Source of the DNA: Herbaspirillum sp. SJZ107
Lineage (GTDB): Bacteria; Pseudomonadota; Gammaproteobacteria; Burkholderiales; Burkholderiaceae_D
Reading direction: 5' to 3'
Length of the DNA: 64,000 nt
NCBI RefSeq assembly: GCF_006715485.1
Contig: NZ_VFNH01000004.1
Coordinates: forward strand, 310,001-374,000
The notes under the pieces are model-generated. The model was not told where the DNA came from. It ran no database searches and worked only from the letters and a program-made list of their open reading frames with translations. Below, piece by piece: positions 44,888-52,720 of this stretch; position 1 is the stretch's first letter; every line of letters starts with the position of its first letter. Position numbers and translations under genes: made by a program.

Positions 44888-45157
44888 TCAGCCGCCGGAC
44901 AGCGGCTGGACGATGCGCACCTGGTCGCCCTGCGCGAGCCGCAGGCCGCACACGGCGTCCGGGTCGAGCACGCGCTGGTTGTGGATGATGAAGAAGCCGG
45001 GCCGCAGCATGCCTTCGCGCCAGAACGGATCGATGGCGCCGGCATGCCGGGTACCGAGGTCCGCCAGCGCCTCGGCGACGGTCGCGCCCACGGCCATCTC
45101 GAGCGGATACGCCAGGTGGTCGGCTTTGAGCGATTGTGGAATGAAAAGATGGGCCAA
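44888..45157 (-). CDS. ThiS/MoaD-like sulfur carrier protein with C-terminal Gly-Gly
   Basis: 89 residues. No ATG suits the domain start. A TTG at 45157 has GGAG six bases upstream and puts AHLFIPQSL as the first beta strand, so I chose it; a TTG at 45175 is an alternative. The ubiquitin-like fold shows VGATVAEALADL and ends GDQVRIVQPLSGG. Exact termination at Gly-Gly means no protease is needed before adenylation. It is probably thiocarboxylated at the C-terminus by the E1 two genes upstream, with sulfur from the adjacent cysteine desulfurase. It is the last gene of the RiPP operon and the likely sulfur source for thioamidation. Confidence 0.87.
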   Translation of the reverse strand: MAHLFIPQSLKADHLAYPLEMAVGATVAEALADLGTRHAGAIDPFWREGMLRPGFFIIHNQRVLDPDAVCGLRLAQGDQVRIVQPLSGG

Positions 45158-45179
45158 TTGGATCTCCAGGGTCAAGGGG

Positions 45180-46361
45180 TCATGCGGGGACGCGTTCGTG
45201 GGCCGCGTGTTCGTGCACCGACTCGGCGATCCGCCGCAGTGCCGCTGCCGCCGCGTCGACGTCGGCGGCCACGTTGAATTTGCCGAAGCTGATGCGGACG
45301 GCGCCGCCATGGCTGGCACCGCTGCCGAGCCATTCGTGGGCGAGCGGAGCGCAGTGCAGGCCGGCGCGGGTCATGATGCCGAAGTCGCGGTCGAGGACCG
45401 CGCTCACGGTTTGGCTGGGCAGATCGCCGACGTTGCACAGCACGATCGCGGCGCCGGCGTGCTCGCCGTACAGGCGGATGCCGGGCACGCCTGCGAGGCG
45501 CTGCCACAGGTCGTGCGCGTGGGCGTCGGCGTGCGAGGGCGGCTGGCGTTCCAGCCAGGCGAGGCTCTGCTCCAGCAGGGCCAGCCCGTGCACGTTTGGG
45601 GTGCCGGCCTCGAAGCGGCCCGGCGCGGCCTGCGGCATGTCGCGCGCATGCGCATCGCCGCCGCCACCGACCCGCAGCGGCGCCAGACCGGCGTCCGCCA
45701 GACGCGGGCCGAGGTACAGGAAGCCCAGGCCGGTCGGCCCGAGCAGGCCCTTGTGGGCCGGAAAGGCGACGGCATCCGCATGCATCGCCACGACGTCCAC
45801 CGGGACGCTGCCGACGCTCTGAGCGCCGTCGACGACGAGGAAGGCGCCGTACTCGCGGCACAGGCGGCCGATGCGCGCCATGTCGCGCACCTGCCCGGTC
45901 GTGTTGACCGCGTGCGCCAGCACCACCAGGGCGGGGTCCGGCGAGCGCGCGGCCGCGTATTCGAGTTCCCTGCGCAGGTCGAGCGTGCCGGCGGCGGACG
46001 GCGCGGCGATGCGCAGTTCGACCCCGCGCCCGGCCAGGCGGTACAGCGGACGCAGCACGCTGTTGTGCTCCAGGATCGAGGTAATGGCGGTGCGCGGCGC
46101 GAAGCGTTCCGCGATGCCGGCGATGGCGGTGTTCAGCAGGTCGGTGGTGTTGTAGCCGATGGCGATGCGGTCCGGACTTTCGGCGCCGATCAGGGCCGCG
46201 ATCCGTGCACGGCAGCGTCCAACGAGTTCTTCCGAGCGCACCGCGGCGCCGTGCGCGCCGCGGTGCGGATTGCCCCAGGGCGCGCCCAGCACCTCCGCCG
46301 CGCGGACATGAAAGTCGGGCGCCTTCGGCCACGAGGTCGCCGCATTGTCGAGATAGATCAT
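45180..46361 (-). CDS. Cysteine desulfurase (class V aminotransferase fold)
   Basis: 393 residues. MIYLDNAATSWPK at the N-terminus, VVDGAQSVGSVPVDV, the PLP lysine K204 in AHKGLLGPTG, and Cys337 in RAGLHCAPLAHEW as the candidate persulfide residue. Typical of the SufS/NifS-like group. It releases sulfur from cysteine. It overlaps the E1 gene by 4 bp and precedes the ThiS-like gene by 22 bp, so the three form a dedicated sulfur-relay unit. Confidence 0.92.
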   Translation of the reverse strand: MIYLDNAATSWPKAPDFHVRAAEVLGAPWGNPHRGAHGAAVRSEELVGRCRARIAALIGAESPDRIAIGYNTTDLLNTAIAGIAERFAPRTAITSILEHNSVLRPLYRLAGRGVELRIAAPSAAGTLDLRRELEYAAARSPDPALVVLAHAVNTTGQVRDMARIGRLCREYGAFLVVDGAQSVGSVPVDVVAMHADAVAFPAHKGLLGPTGLGFLYLGPRLADAGLAPLRVGGGGDAHARDMPQAAPGRFEAGTPNVHGLALLEQSLAWLERQPPSHADAHAHDLWQRLAGVPGIRLYGEHAGAAIVLCNVGDLPSQTVSAVLDRDFGIMTRAGLHCAPLAHEWLGSGASHGGAVRISFGKFNVAADVDAAAAALRRIAESVHEHAAHERVPA

Positions 46362-47401
46362 GAGGCCTCCAGCGCGTCGGCGAGCAGCGCATGGGCCAGG
46401 TCTTCGTCGCGGGTGCCGTCGACGATGACGCGGCCGTCACTGAAGAAGGTCAGGCGGTACTGGCGGCCTTCGAAGACATGGAGCCGTTCCAGGTGGTACT
46501 CGGTGCGGCTGCGGATGCTGTCCAGGGGCGCGCGCGCTGCCAGGTGCGCGAAGGCCGGCGCCGGCGGCGGCACCTGCAGCTGCAGCGCGTTGCGGCCGCA
46601 CAGCAGCCGGCTGCGCGCCGGCGCCGCGGCGGTTCCGGTCTCGCCGCGCCGTTTCACGCACACTTCGCAGTCGGCGCGGCGCATGACCGGCAGGGCAAAT
46701 TGCGTGTTTTCCCATACATTGAAGTACACCATCTCGCGGCGGCAAGCATCGGCGCGCCCGACCAGCAGCTTGACCGTCTCCGTGAACTGGGTGGTGGCGA
46801 CCTGGCCGATGGTGCTGGCCAGCACGCCGGCCACCGCGCAGGTCTTTTGCGACTGGTGGAGGGCAGGCGAGCCCAGCAGGCAATGAAGGCATGCCGTCTC
46901 CCCCGGCAGCACCGTGAAGCAGCAGCCTTCCATGCCCAGGGCCGCGCCATATACGTAGGGCACGCCGGCCGCGACCGCGGCGGCGTTCAGCTGCAGCCGC
47001 GTATCCAGCCCATCGAGGCCATCCACCAGCACGTCGACGTCGGCGGGAAGGCCGGTCCGTGCCAGGAAGGCGGCATCGAATTCGGTGGCGTGCACGTCGA
47101 CCTCGAGCAGCGAATTGATCTGCAGCAGGCGTTCGCGCGCGGCGGCGACCTTCGGCAGGCCGCGCTCGACGTCGCGCTCGCCGTACAGCATCTGGCGCTG
47201 CAGGTTGGAGGCGTCCACCACGTCCGGGTCGACCAGTGTCAGCTTGCGGATGCCGGCACGGCACAGGAGTTCCGCCACCTGGCTGCCGAGTGCGCCAACA
47301 CCGACGATCATCACATGGGCGGCCTTCAGCCTGGCGGCGCCTGCCGCTCCAATTTCCGGCAGTCTGGTCTGCCTGGAATAACGGTAATCGTTCGCATCCA
47401 T
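46358..47401 (-). CDS. MoeB/ThiF/HesA-type E1 enzyme for the sulfur carrier
   Basis: 347 residues. Nucleotide-binding loop GVGALGSQVAELL at residues 34 onward, NLQRQMLY (about 66-73), the conserved Asp in VDGLDGLDTR, a zinc site made of C171/C174 (CLHC) and C245/C248 (CEVC), and Cys188 in KTCAVAGVLAS where MoeB/ThiF enzymes have a reactive Cys. A C-terminal extension of about 80 residues is not the usual rhodanese domain. It should adenylate the Gly-Gly tail of the ThiS-like protein. Its start overlaps the ABC ATPase stop by one base. Confidence 0.92.
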   Translation of the reverse strand: MDANDYRYSRQTRLPEIGAAGAARLKAAHVMIVGVGALGSQVAELLCRAGIRKLTLVDPDVVDASNLQRQMLYGERDVERGLPKVAAARERLLQINSLLEVDVHATEFDAAFLARTGLPADVDVLVDGLDGLDTRLQLNAAAVAAGVPYVYGAALGMEGCCFTVLPGETACLHCLLGSPALHQSQKTCAVAGVLASTIGQVATTQFTETVKLLVGRADACRREMVYFNVWENTQFALPVMRRADCEVCVKRRGETGTAAAPARSRLLCGRNALQLQVPPPAPAFAHLAARAPLDSIRSRTEYHLERLHVFEGRQYRLTFFSDGRVIVDGTRDEDLAHALLADALEAS

Positions 47402-48105
47402 CAGTTGATCGCTTCCCGGTAGAGCTGGGTCAGGTTAACGTTCTTCAGTTCGGCCTGCGAAAAACGCGCCAGCAACTGTCCCGACTTCATGAGCGCCACC
47501 TTGTCGGCGATCTCCGAGCTGCGCAGCAGGTCGTGCGTTGACATCAGTACGGCCGCACCCGAGTCGCATAGCTTGCGGATCGAGTCGAGCACGCTGTCCG
47601 CGGCGCTCGGGTCCAGGCCCGACAGGGGTTCGTCGAGGAACAGGGCCTTGGCGTTGCGGATGCGGCAGATCGCGAAGGCCGCCTTCTGGCGCATCCCCTT
47701 GCTGAAGGTGCCGACCCGGCGGTGATGAAATTTGCCGTCCAGCCCGCATTCCGACAGCATGGCCGCGCACTCGTCGGCATCGACGGCCCGCTCGTTCCCC
47801 AGCCGGGAAAAGAACAGGATGTTCTGCATCGCCGTGAAGTTGTCGTACAGGCGCACATTCTCGGACAGGAAGCCGAGGTGGCGACGCGCCAGCAGCGGCT
47901 GCGTGGTGGCGTCGATGCCGCTGATGACGGCGCGGCCGGAACTCGGCTGCAGGAAGTTGAGGAACATGTTGATGGTCGTGGTCTTGCCGGCGCCGTTTGC
48001 GCCATACAGGCACATGATTTCCCCGGGCGCCACGTGGAACGACACATCGTTGACGGCGACGTGGTCGGCGCCGAAGCGCTTGACGAGATTTTCTGCGGTA
48101 ATCAC
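47401..48105 (-). CDS. ABC transporter ATP-binding protein (second exporter set)
   Basis: 234 residues. Walker A GANGAGKTT, signature FSKGMRQK, Walker B ALFLDEPLSGLD and switch His in MSTHDLL. It resembles ATPases of ABC-2-type systems. It lies 9 bp after the NEW3-domain accessory gene, whose neighbour is the large permease, so the three probably form one transporter. Likely role: export of, or immunity to, the modified peptide. Confidence 0.93.
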   Translation of the reverse strand: MITAENLVKRFGADHVAVNDVSFHVAPGEIMCLYGANGAGKTTTINMFLNFLQPSSGRAVISGIDATTQPLLARRHLGFLSENVRLYDNFTAMQNILFFSRLGNERAVDADECAAMLSECGLDGKFHHRRVGTFSKGMRQKAAFAICRIRNAKALFLDEPLSGLDPSAADSVLDSIRKLCDSGAAVLMSTHDLLRSSEIADKVALMKSGQLLARFSQAELKNVNLTQLYREAIN

Positions 48106-48114
48106 TCTAAGCTC

Positions 48115-49704
48115 CTAACGAAGTCTGACTTTTTTGCCGACATACACGATGATGAGCAGGACGGCGAGGAACAGGAACAGTACGACGAAGACGGGCAGCA
48201 TGCTGGGGCCGGACTTCACTACCAGGCGGAACACCTTTTCGTCGATCGCCAGCGGCCGGGTCGACGAATAGCCCTCGGTCTTGACGCGCAATTCGTATTC
48301 GCCCACCGCGCTGTCGTTCGGGGTGGTCACCCGCACCTTGACCTTCTTCTCCTGGCCGACGCCGACGCTGGTGATCAGCGCCGGTTCAAAGGCCACGCCG
48401 ATGCCGTTCGGCTTTTCGCTGTCGAAGCGGATGTTTTCCAGCGAGCTCGATCCCTCGTTCTTGACGGTGAAGCCGAACTCGCTGTGGGCGCCCGGCACGA
48501 GTTCGTGCACCAGGCTGTTCGCGACGATGGACAGCTTGCCCAGCCCGCGCGCCACCAGTTTCAGCTCGAGCGAGCCGAGAGACTGGCCGCTGAAGTCGGT
48601 CTCGGCGACCTTGCGGTCACCGGCCGGCAGCTTGGCGACGTTCTTCTCGTCGACAGCGGCGACGATGAAGGGTAGCGGCGCATCCAGCTTGAAGCCCTCG
48701 ACATGGCGCGCCGGAAGCTCGAGGCGCAGCATCAGCGGCCGCGCGGTCTCGCCATTCTCCAGCCTGACCTGGGACACGCGGCTTTTGCCGTCCGCCGACA
48801 CGATGCTGTAGCTGATACTGGGCGGCAGGTTGTACACCTGGAAGAAGAAAGCGCGGCTGTCCTGTCCGCTCCTGCGGATCTCGAACGGATAGTCGATCGC
48901 GCTGCCGAGGTTGGCTTCCTGGTTGATCCGGCCCGCCGTCAGCTCGACGTCGCCGCTCTGGAACTTCTGCTCGGCATAGACGCCGATCTCGTGTTCCGAC
49001 GAGCGGTAGGTGATGTGGATGTTGAAGCGCTCGGCGTCGGTCAGCAGGCGGAAGCGCAGGACCTTGGTCTCGTTGTAGCTCCAGCTGCCGATCTTCAGGT
49101 CGTAGGGAATCGCCACGGCCACCTGTGACGGCATCGCGAACTGGCCCTGCGCATAGCCGGTCCCCGCGCCGGCGCCGGCGCCGCCCGCGAAGTTGTTGGC
49201 CTCGCGCACCGAGATGAAGACATTGTCCAGCCGGCGCTGCAGGATTTCGCGCGGGAAGGCCAGGTCCTTGTCCATTGACGCGAACAGCATCTGCTGCGAA
49301 TCGTCGACCAGCAGGGTCGCGTTGCGTAGGGCCAGTTCCAGGTACTGCTGGCCATCCTTGCCCTTCACCTTGACGGCACGCTCGACCGTGATCTTGGGTT
49401 CGGTGCTGACCAGGTCCATCACCGAACGCTGGAAGCGGATCTCGGCCAGGCGTGCATCGGCGCGCTTCTGCTCGATGTCGGTCTTGCTGACGATGCCTTT
49501 TTCGGCGAGCGGCTCGTACTGCTGCAGCTTGGCGCGCGTCAGCTGGACCTGAACCAGGTTTTCTCGGATCGTCAACAGACTGGTCTGGTCCTGCAGGCTG
49601 TTGGCGAGGCTGTTTGCCGGCATCCCGGCCACGAACGCGGCGGCTGCCAGCGCAGCCGCGGCGGAGACGGAGGCGAGGCGCCGCGCGAAGGCTGACGCGG
49701 TCAT
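48115..49704 (-). CDS. Exported membrane-anchored accessory protein with coiled coil and NEW3-like domain
   Basis: 529 residues from the ATG at 49704 (an ATG at 49722, overlapping the permease, is possible). A signal sequence is followed by a stretch like the hairpin of HlyD-type adaptors: LQQYEPLAEKGIVSKTDIEQ at about 60-80 within a charged helix. The centre is beta-rich. Near 415-490 lies an NEW3-like Ig domain (EFGFTVKNEGSSSLENI, KVKVRVTTPNDSAVGEYEL). One C-terminal membrane helix (MLPVFVVLFLFLAVLLIIVYV) ends in KKVRLR. It sits between the permease and ATPase genes, so it is probably the periplasmic part of that ABC system. Confidence 0.75.
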   Translation of the reverse strand: MTASAFARRLASVSAAAALAAAAFVAGMPANSLANSLQDQTSLLTIRENLVQVQLTRAKLQQYEPLAEKGIVSKTDIEQKRADARLAEIRFQRSVMDLVSTEPKITVERAVKVKGKDGQQYLELALRNATLLVDDSQQMLFASMDKDLAFPREILQRRLDNVFISVREANNFAGGAGAGAGTGYAQGQFAMPSQVAVAIPYDLKIGSWSYNETKVLRFRLLTDAERFNIHITYRSSEHEIGVYAEQKFQSGDVELTAGRINQEANLGSAIDYPFEIRRSGQDSRAFFFQVYNLPPSISYSIVSADGKSRVSQVRLENGETARPLMLRLELPARHVEGFKLDAPLPFIVAAVDEKNVAKLPAGDRKVAETDFSGQSLGSLELKLVARGLGKLSIVANSLVHELVPGAHSEFGFTVKNEGSSSLENIRFDSEKPNGIGVAFEPALITSVGVGQEKKVKVRVTTPNDSAVGEYELRVKTEGYSSTRPLAIDEKVFRLVVKSGPSMLPVFVVLFLFLAVLLIIVYVGKKVRLR

Positions 49705-49708
49705 GTGT

Positions 49709-51109
49709 TTAGCTGACTTCATAGTTGAGAAATACCCGATATCCGGTTAAACAGAAGGCCAGCAGGTACAGCAGCAGCACCGTGATGTCCGGCGCCAGCC
49801 GCGCCATGTCTTCCATCAGGCTGGCCATGGGGGCGCGGAACTCGGGCAGGCCATCCAGGTCGAGGCTGCTCGGCACCGTCTGGTCCCTGCCCTCCAGCTG
49901 GTCGCGGCGCTCGGCCATCATCTTTTCGCCCACGAAGCCCTGGAAGGCGTTGCGGTACTGCTTGACCTCGCCGATGAAGCGCTCCTGGCGCTCCAGGTCG
50001 GTGGCGGTCAGGACCAGGATGATGTTCTCGAAGGCGGCCGACGGCGACAGCCGCGACATCCACGTGATCAGCTGGTTACGCTGCTGCACCTGGGCCGCGT
50101 AGGTTTCGTCGATGCGCGCTTTTTTCTTCTTGACCTCGTTCTGCAGGTCGCCCACCAGCTTGCTCTGCACCTCCATCGGCACGTCGGCAGTGCCTGCATG
50201 CTCCTGCAACCAGCGCTGCTGCACCGCGATCGAGTCCTTGTAGCGCTGGCGGTCGATTTCCCATTTCTGGCCTTCGATCGTGTGGGCCGACGGCAGGTCG
50301 GTGGCCAGCGTCGCGCCGTACAGGCTGAGGCTGGGCACCACCCAGATGAACACCAGCCAGAACAGGACCGAGACCAGCAGCGCATTCGAGGGCTTCGAGA
50401 CCAGACACGAGACCATCACGCCGAGCGCGCTGAAGATGGCCAGGTACAGGATGCTCGAGCCGACGATCAGCGCCAGCCGCAGCCAGTCGTCGCCGCGCCA
50501 GTGGAAATTCCCGGTCATGACGATCGCCAGGATGCCGATCAGCATCGGCAGCAGCAGCGGCAGCAACAGGGTGGCCATCGATCCGACCAGCTTCGCGAGG
50601 ATCAGCTGGGCGCGCGGCACCGGGTGCGACAGCAGCAGCTTCAGGGTGCCGACTTCCTTCTCGCTGTTGATGACGTCGAAGGTCAGCATCATGGCGAACA
50701 GGGCGACCACCACGCGCACCACGAAATTGAAGTCGAAGGCGCTGAACTGCGCGTACACGGGCTCGACACTGAGCAGCGAATCCTGCAGTTTCGGTTCCTG
50801 CACGATGGAGACCGTGGCATTGGTGCCGACCGACTCGTCGACGCCCTTGGCGAAGGCCATCAGCGATGAAGGCGGGCGGTACACCTTGTACAGCCCCCAG
50901 ATCCCGAGAGCCTGGTAGGACACCTGCTGGCGCGTGGTCTCGTGCATCTGCGCGACCGAATCTTCGTACTGCTTCTGCGCCAGGTTGAAATCGTGGGTGC
51001 CAATCACGAGGCTCAGCAGGACCAGCACACTGCACATCAGGAAGATGATGACGAACCGTGCCGACTGCAGGTTGTCCAGTAATTCACGCAACATCAGTAT
51101 CCGGAACAT
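49709..51109 (-). CDS. ABC-2-type transporter permease with large extracytoplasmic loop
   Basis: 466 residues. A first helix (about 18-38) is followed by a periplasmic loop, then five helices between about 130 and 275 (INSEKEVGTLKLLLSHPVPR is the typical cytoplasmic coupling segment). A second large loop with coiled coil (about 300-420) precedes a last helix. This is the architecture of ABC-2 permeases with inserted loops. It pairs with the ATPase at 47401. Gaps of 12 and 4 bp to its neighbours show it belongs to the RiPP operon. Confidence 0.88.
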   Translation of the reverse strand: MFRILMLRELLDNLQSARFVIIFLMCSVLVLLSLVIGTHDFNLAQKQYEDSVAQMHETTRQQVSYQALGIWGLYKVYRPPSSLMAFAKGVDESVGTNATVSIVQEPKLQDSLLSVEPVYAQFSAFDFNFVVRVVVALFAMMLTFDVINSEKEVGTLKLLLSHPVPRAQLILAKLVGSMATLLLPLLLPMLIGILAIVMTGNFHWRGDDWLRLALIVGSSILYLAIFSALGVMVSCLVSKPSNALLVSVLFWLVFIWVVPSLSLYGATLATDLPSAHTIEGQKWEIDRQRYKDSIAVQQRWLQEHAGTADVPMEVQSKLVGDLQNEVKKKKARIDETYAAQVQQRNQLITWMSRLSPSAAFENIILVLTATDLERQERFIGEVKQYRNAFQGFVGEKMMAERRDQLEGRDQTVPSSLDLDGLPEFRAPMASLMEDMARLAPDITVLLLYLLAFCLTGYRVFLNYEVS

Positions 51110-51121
51110 TCGTGAACCCCA

Positions 51122-51703
51122 TCAATAGAGTGAAACGTTGCGCACGTCGAAGGCGAACGGCATGACACCGCCGCTGACGTGCAGGCCGATACCGTTGACC
51201 ATCCTGGAATCCCATTTGACGCGGCGGCCGAAGCCGAGCTGCGTCAGTTTCGAGAACGGGATCTCGAAGGTCTTCCATTCCTTTGTGGCGATGAACTCGG
51301 CGCCGTACTCGTCGTGATCGCGCACCGACTTGAGCAGGACGTTCAGCCGGTACACCTTGCCGTCGCCGCGGGCCGTGAAGCGCAGGCCCTGGCGGCCGCT
51401 CCAGTCCATCAGGGCGGCACCGGCCGGCGCCTGGGTCTGGAAGCCCATGAACGGGAACATGAAACCGGTCTTCAGCTTGCCCTGGATGTGCAGGAACTCG
51501 ACCCCGCTCTCGCTGCGCGGCTGGAGCATGCCGTCGGACTGGCCGGAGCCGGTCATGGCGTCGGTGTATTTCATCCATTGCGGCCCGGGCTGTCCGGCGG
51601 CCGTCACGCGGGCGAGGAATTGGTCCGAGGGCGACGCCGCCTGCGCCATCCCTACCAGCGCGGCAAGAGCCAGGCCGATTGTCAGTCTTCGAATCTGTAA
51701 CAT
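51122..51703 (-). CDS. Exported CIA30/CBM11-like beta-sandwich protein
   Basis: 193 residues with a signal peptide (LALAALVGMAQAASPS) and an AGGAG site upstream. The mature part fits the CIA30 / carbohydrate-binding galactose-binding-like fold: GLRFTARGDGKVYRLNVLLK, EWKTFEIPFSKL and GIGLHVSGGVMPFAFDV. It is periplasmic or secreted. Its role in the operon is unknown; binding of the product or support of the second ABC system are guesses. It lies 9 bp after tfuA and 12 bp before the permease. Confidence 0.7.
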   Translation of the reverse strand: MLQIRRLTIGLALAALVGMAQAASPSDQFLARVTAAGQPGPQWMKYTDAMTGSGQSDGMLQPRSESGVEFLHIQGKLKTGFMFPFMGFQTQAPAGAALMDWSGRQGLRFTARGDGKVYRLNVLLKSVRDHDEYGAEFIATKEWKTFEIPFSKLTQLGFGRRVKWDSRMVNGIGLHVSGGVMPFAFDVRNVSLY

Positions 51704-51712
51704 CGGAATCTC

Positions 51713-52720
51713 CTACAAAAATTTGAGAAATTGTCCAGCGCGGTGTTGCTGGTCCGGTCCGGCCCGCGCCGGGCTTTGCGCAAGCTGGTCGCAGGCATCG
51801 ATGAAGGAAAACAGCGTCGGCTCGTCCAGTTGACGCCGCATGAGCCAGGCCCCCACCGCCGCCTTGCTCAGGAGCTGCTTGTTCTTTTGCCACGCGCGCA
51901 GCAGGCCGCGCGCAGCCGGAGAAGGCTGGCGGGCAGCATCGCCGGCGCAGGCGGCGAGGGCATGGGCGAGCAGCGCGCGCGGGTCCTGTGTGTCCTCCGG
52001 CGCCAGGCTGGCCTTCTGCAGGCGCTGCAGGAAAGCCGTATGCTCGAGCGGTGCCGCCGGGGCGGGCGCAGGGGCCGGCCGCGCCGCCGCCGCCAAGGCG
52101 GCCAGCGCATCGAGGCGCTTGACCTGCGAGCGCGGCGCGTTCAGGTGGGCGAGCGCGCTGTGCGCCTGGGCAGGGTCGTCGGCCAGGGCGTAGGCCAGCG
52201 CTTCGATGCGGACGGCGGTGCGTTCGCGGTAGAACACCGGCTGTAGCGCGTCGGCCAGGCGTTCGAGCAGCGCCGCCGCCGGATCGCCGGGCGTGGCCGC
52301 GTGCGCCGCGTAGCGCAACTGGACCAGCGGCATGGACAGGTTAACGTAGCCACTGTCGGCATCGCCATGCACGAGCGCCACCTCGTCGTCTTGTTCCAGG
52401 CCGTCGCGGTACTGTTCATAAACCCAGCCGATGCCTTCCATACCGAAGCCGTCCAGTTCCGCCGCCCGCAGCGCGCCCATGCTGGCGGCGCCGATCACGC
52501 GTACGCCGCGCGCCAGCGCCAGCAGAATCTCCTTGTGCCAGATCGCGGGAACCTGCTCGAACACGCCGTCGACGATGACGATCGTACCGAAGCACTCCTG
52601 CAGCGCACGGGCGACGTCGCCGAAGCGTACCGGCGGGCGGAAGGCGATGTCCGGGAAGGCGGCCCTGGCCTCGGCCAGCGGCAGGCTCGGTCCGATGAAG
52701 GCGACCACCGGGGCGTTCAT
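51713..52720 (-). CDS. TfuA-like protein (thioamidation partner)
   Basis: 335 residues from the ATG at 52720, overlapping the YcaO-3 stop by 4 bp. The TfuA core spans about residues 1-150: VAFIGPSLP, DGVFEQVPAIWHKEILLAL, GAASMGALRAAELDGFGMEG, DDEVALVHG. Lys63 (in HKE) and Ser80 (in AASMG) are candidates for the Ser-Lys hydrolase pair described for a methanogen TfuA, which releases sulfide from thiocarboxylated ThiS for its YcaO partner. The C-terminal part (200-335) is Ala-rich and specific to this protein. Location next to YcaO-3 and the ThiS-like carrier in one operon fits that role. Confidence 0.93.
   Translation of the reverse strand: MNAPVVAFIGPSLPLAEARAAFPDIAFRPPVRFGDVARALQECFGTIVIVDGVFEQVPAIWHKEILLALARGVRVIGAASMGALRAAELDGFGMEGIGWVYEQYRDGLEQDDEVALVHGDADSGYVNLSMPLVQLRYAAHAATPGDPAAALLERLADALQPVFYRERTAVRIEALAYALADDPAQAHSALAHLNAPRSQVKRLDALAALAAAARPAPAPAPAAPLEHTAFLQRLQKASLAPEDTQDPRALLAHALAACAGDAARQPSPAARGLLRAWQKNKQLLSKAAVGAWLMRRQLDEPTLFSFIDACDQLAQSPARAGPDQQHRAGQFLKFL

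Noticed and set aside
44888-47401. Molybdopterin or thiamine biosynthesis locus
   Set aside because: No moaA, moaE, thiC, thiG or similar gene is nearby; the trio is fused by overlaps to the RiPP operon.
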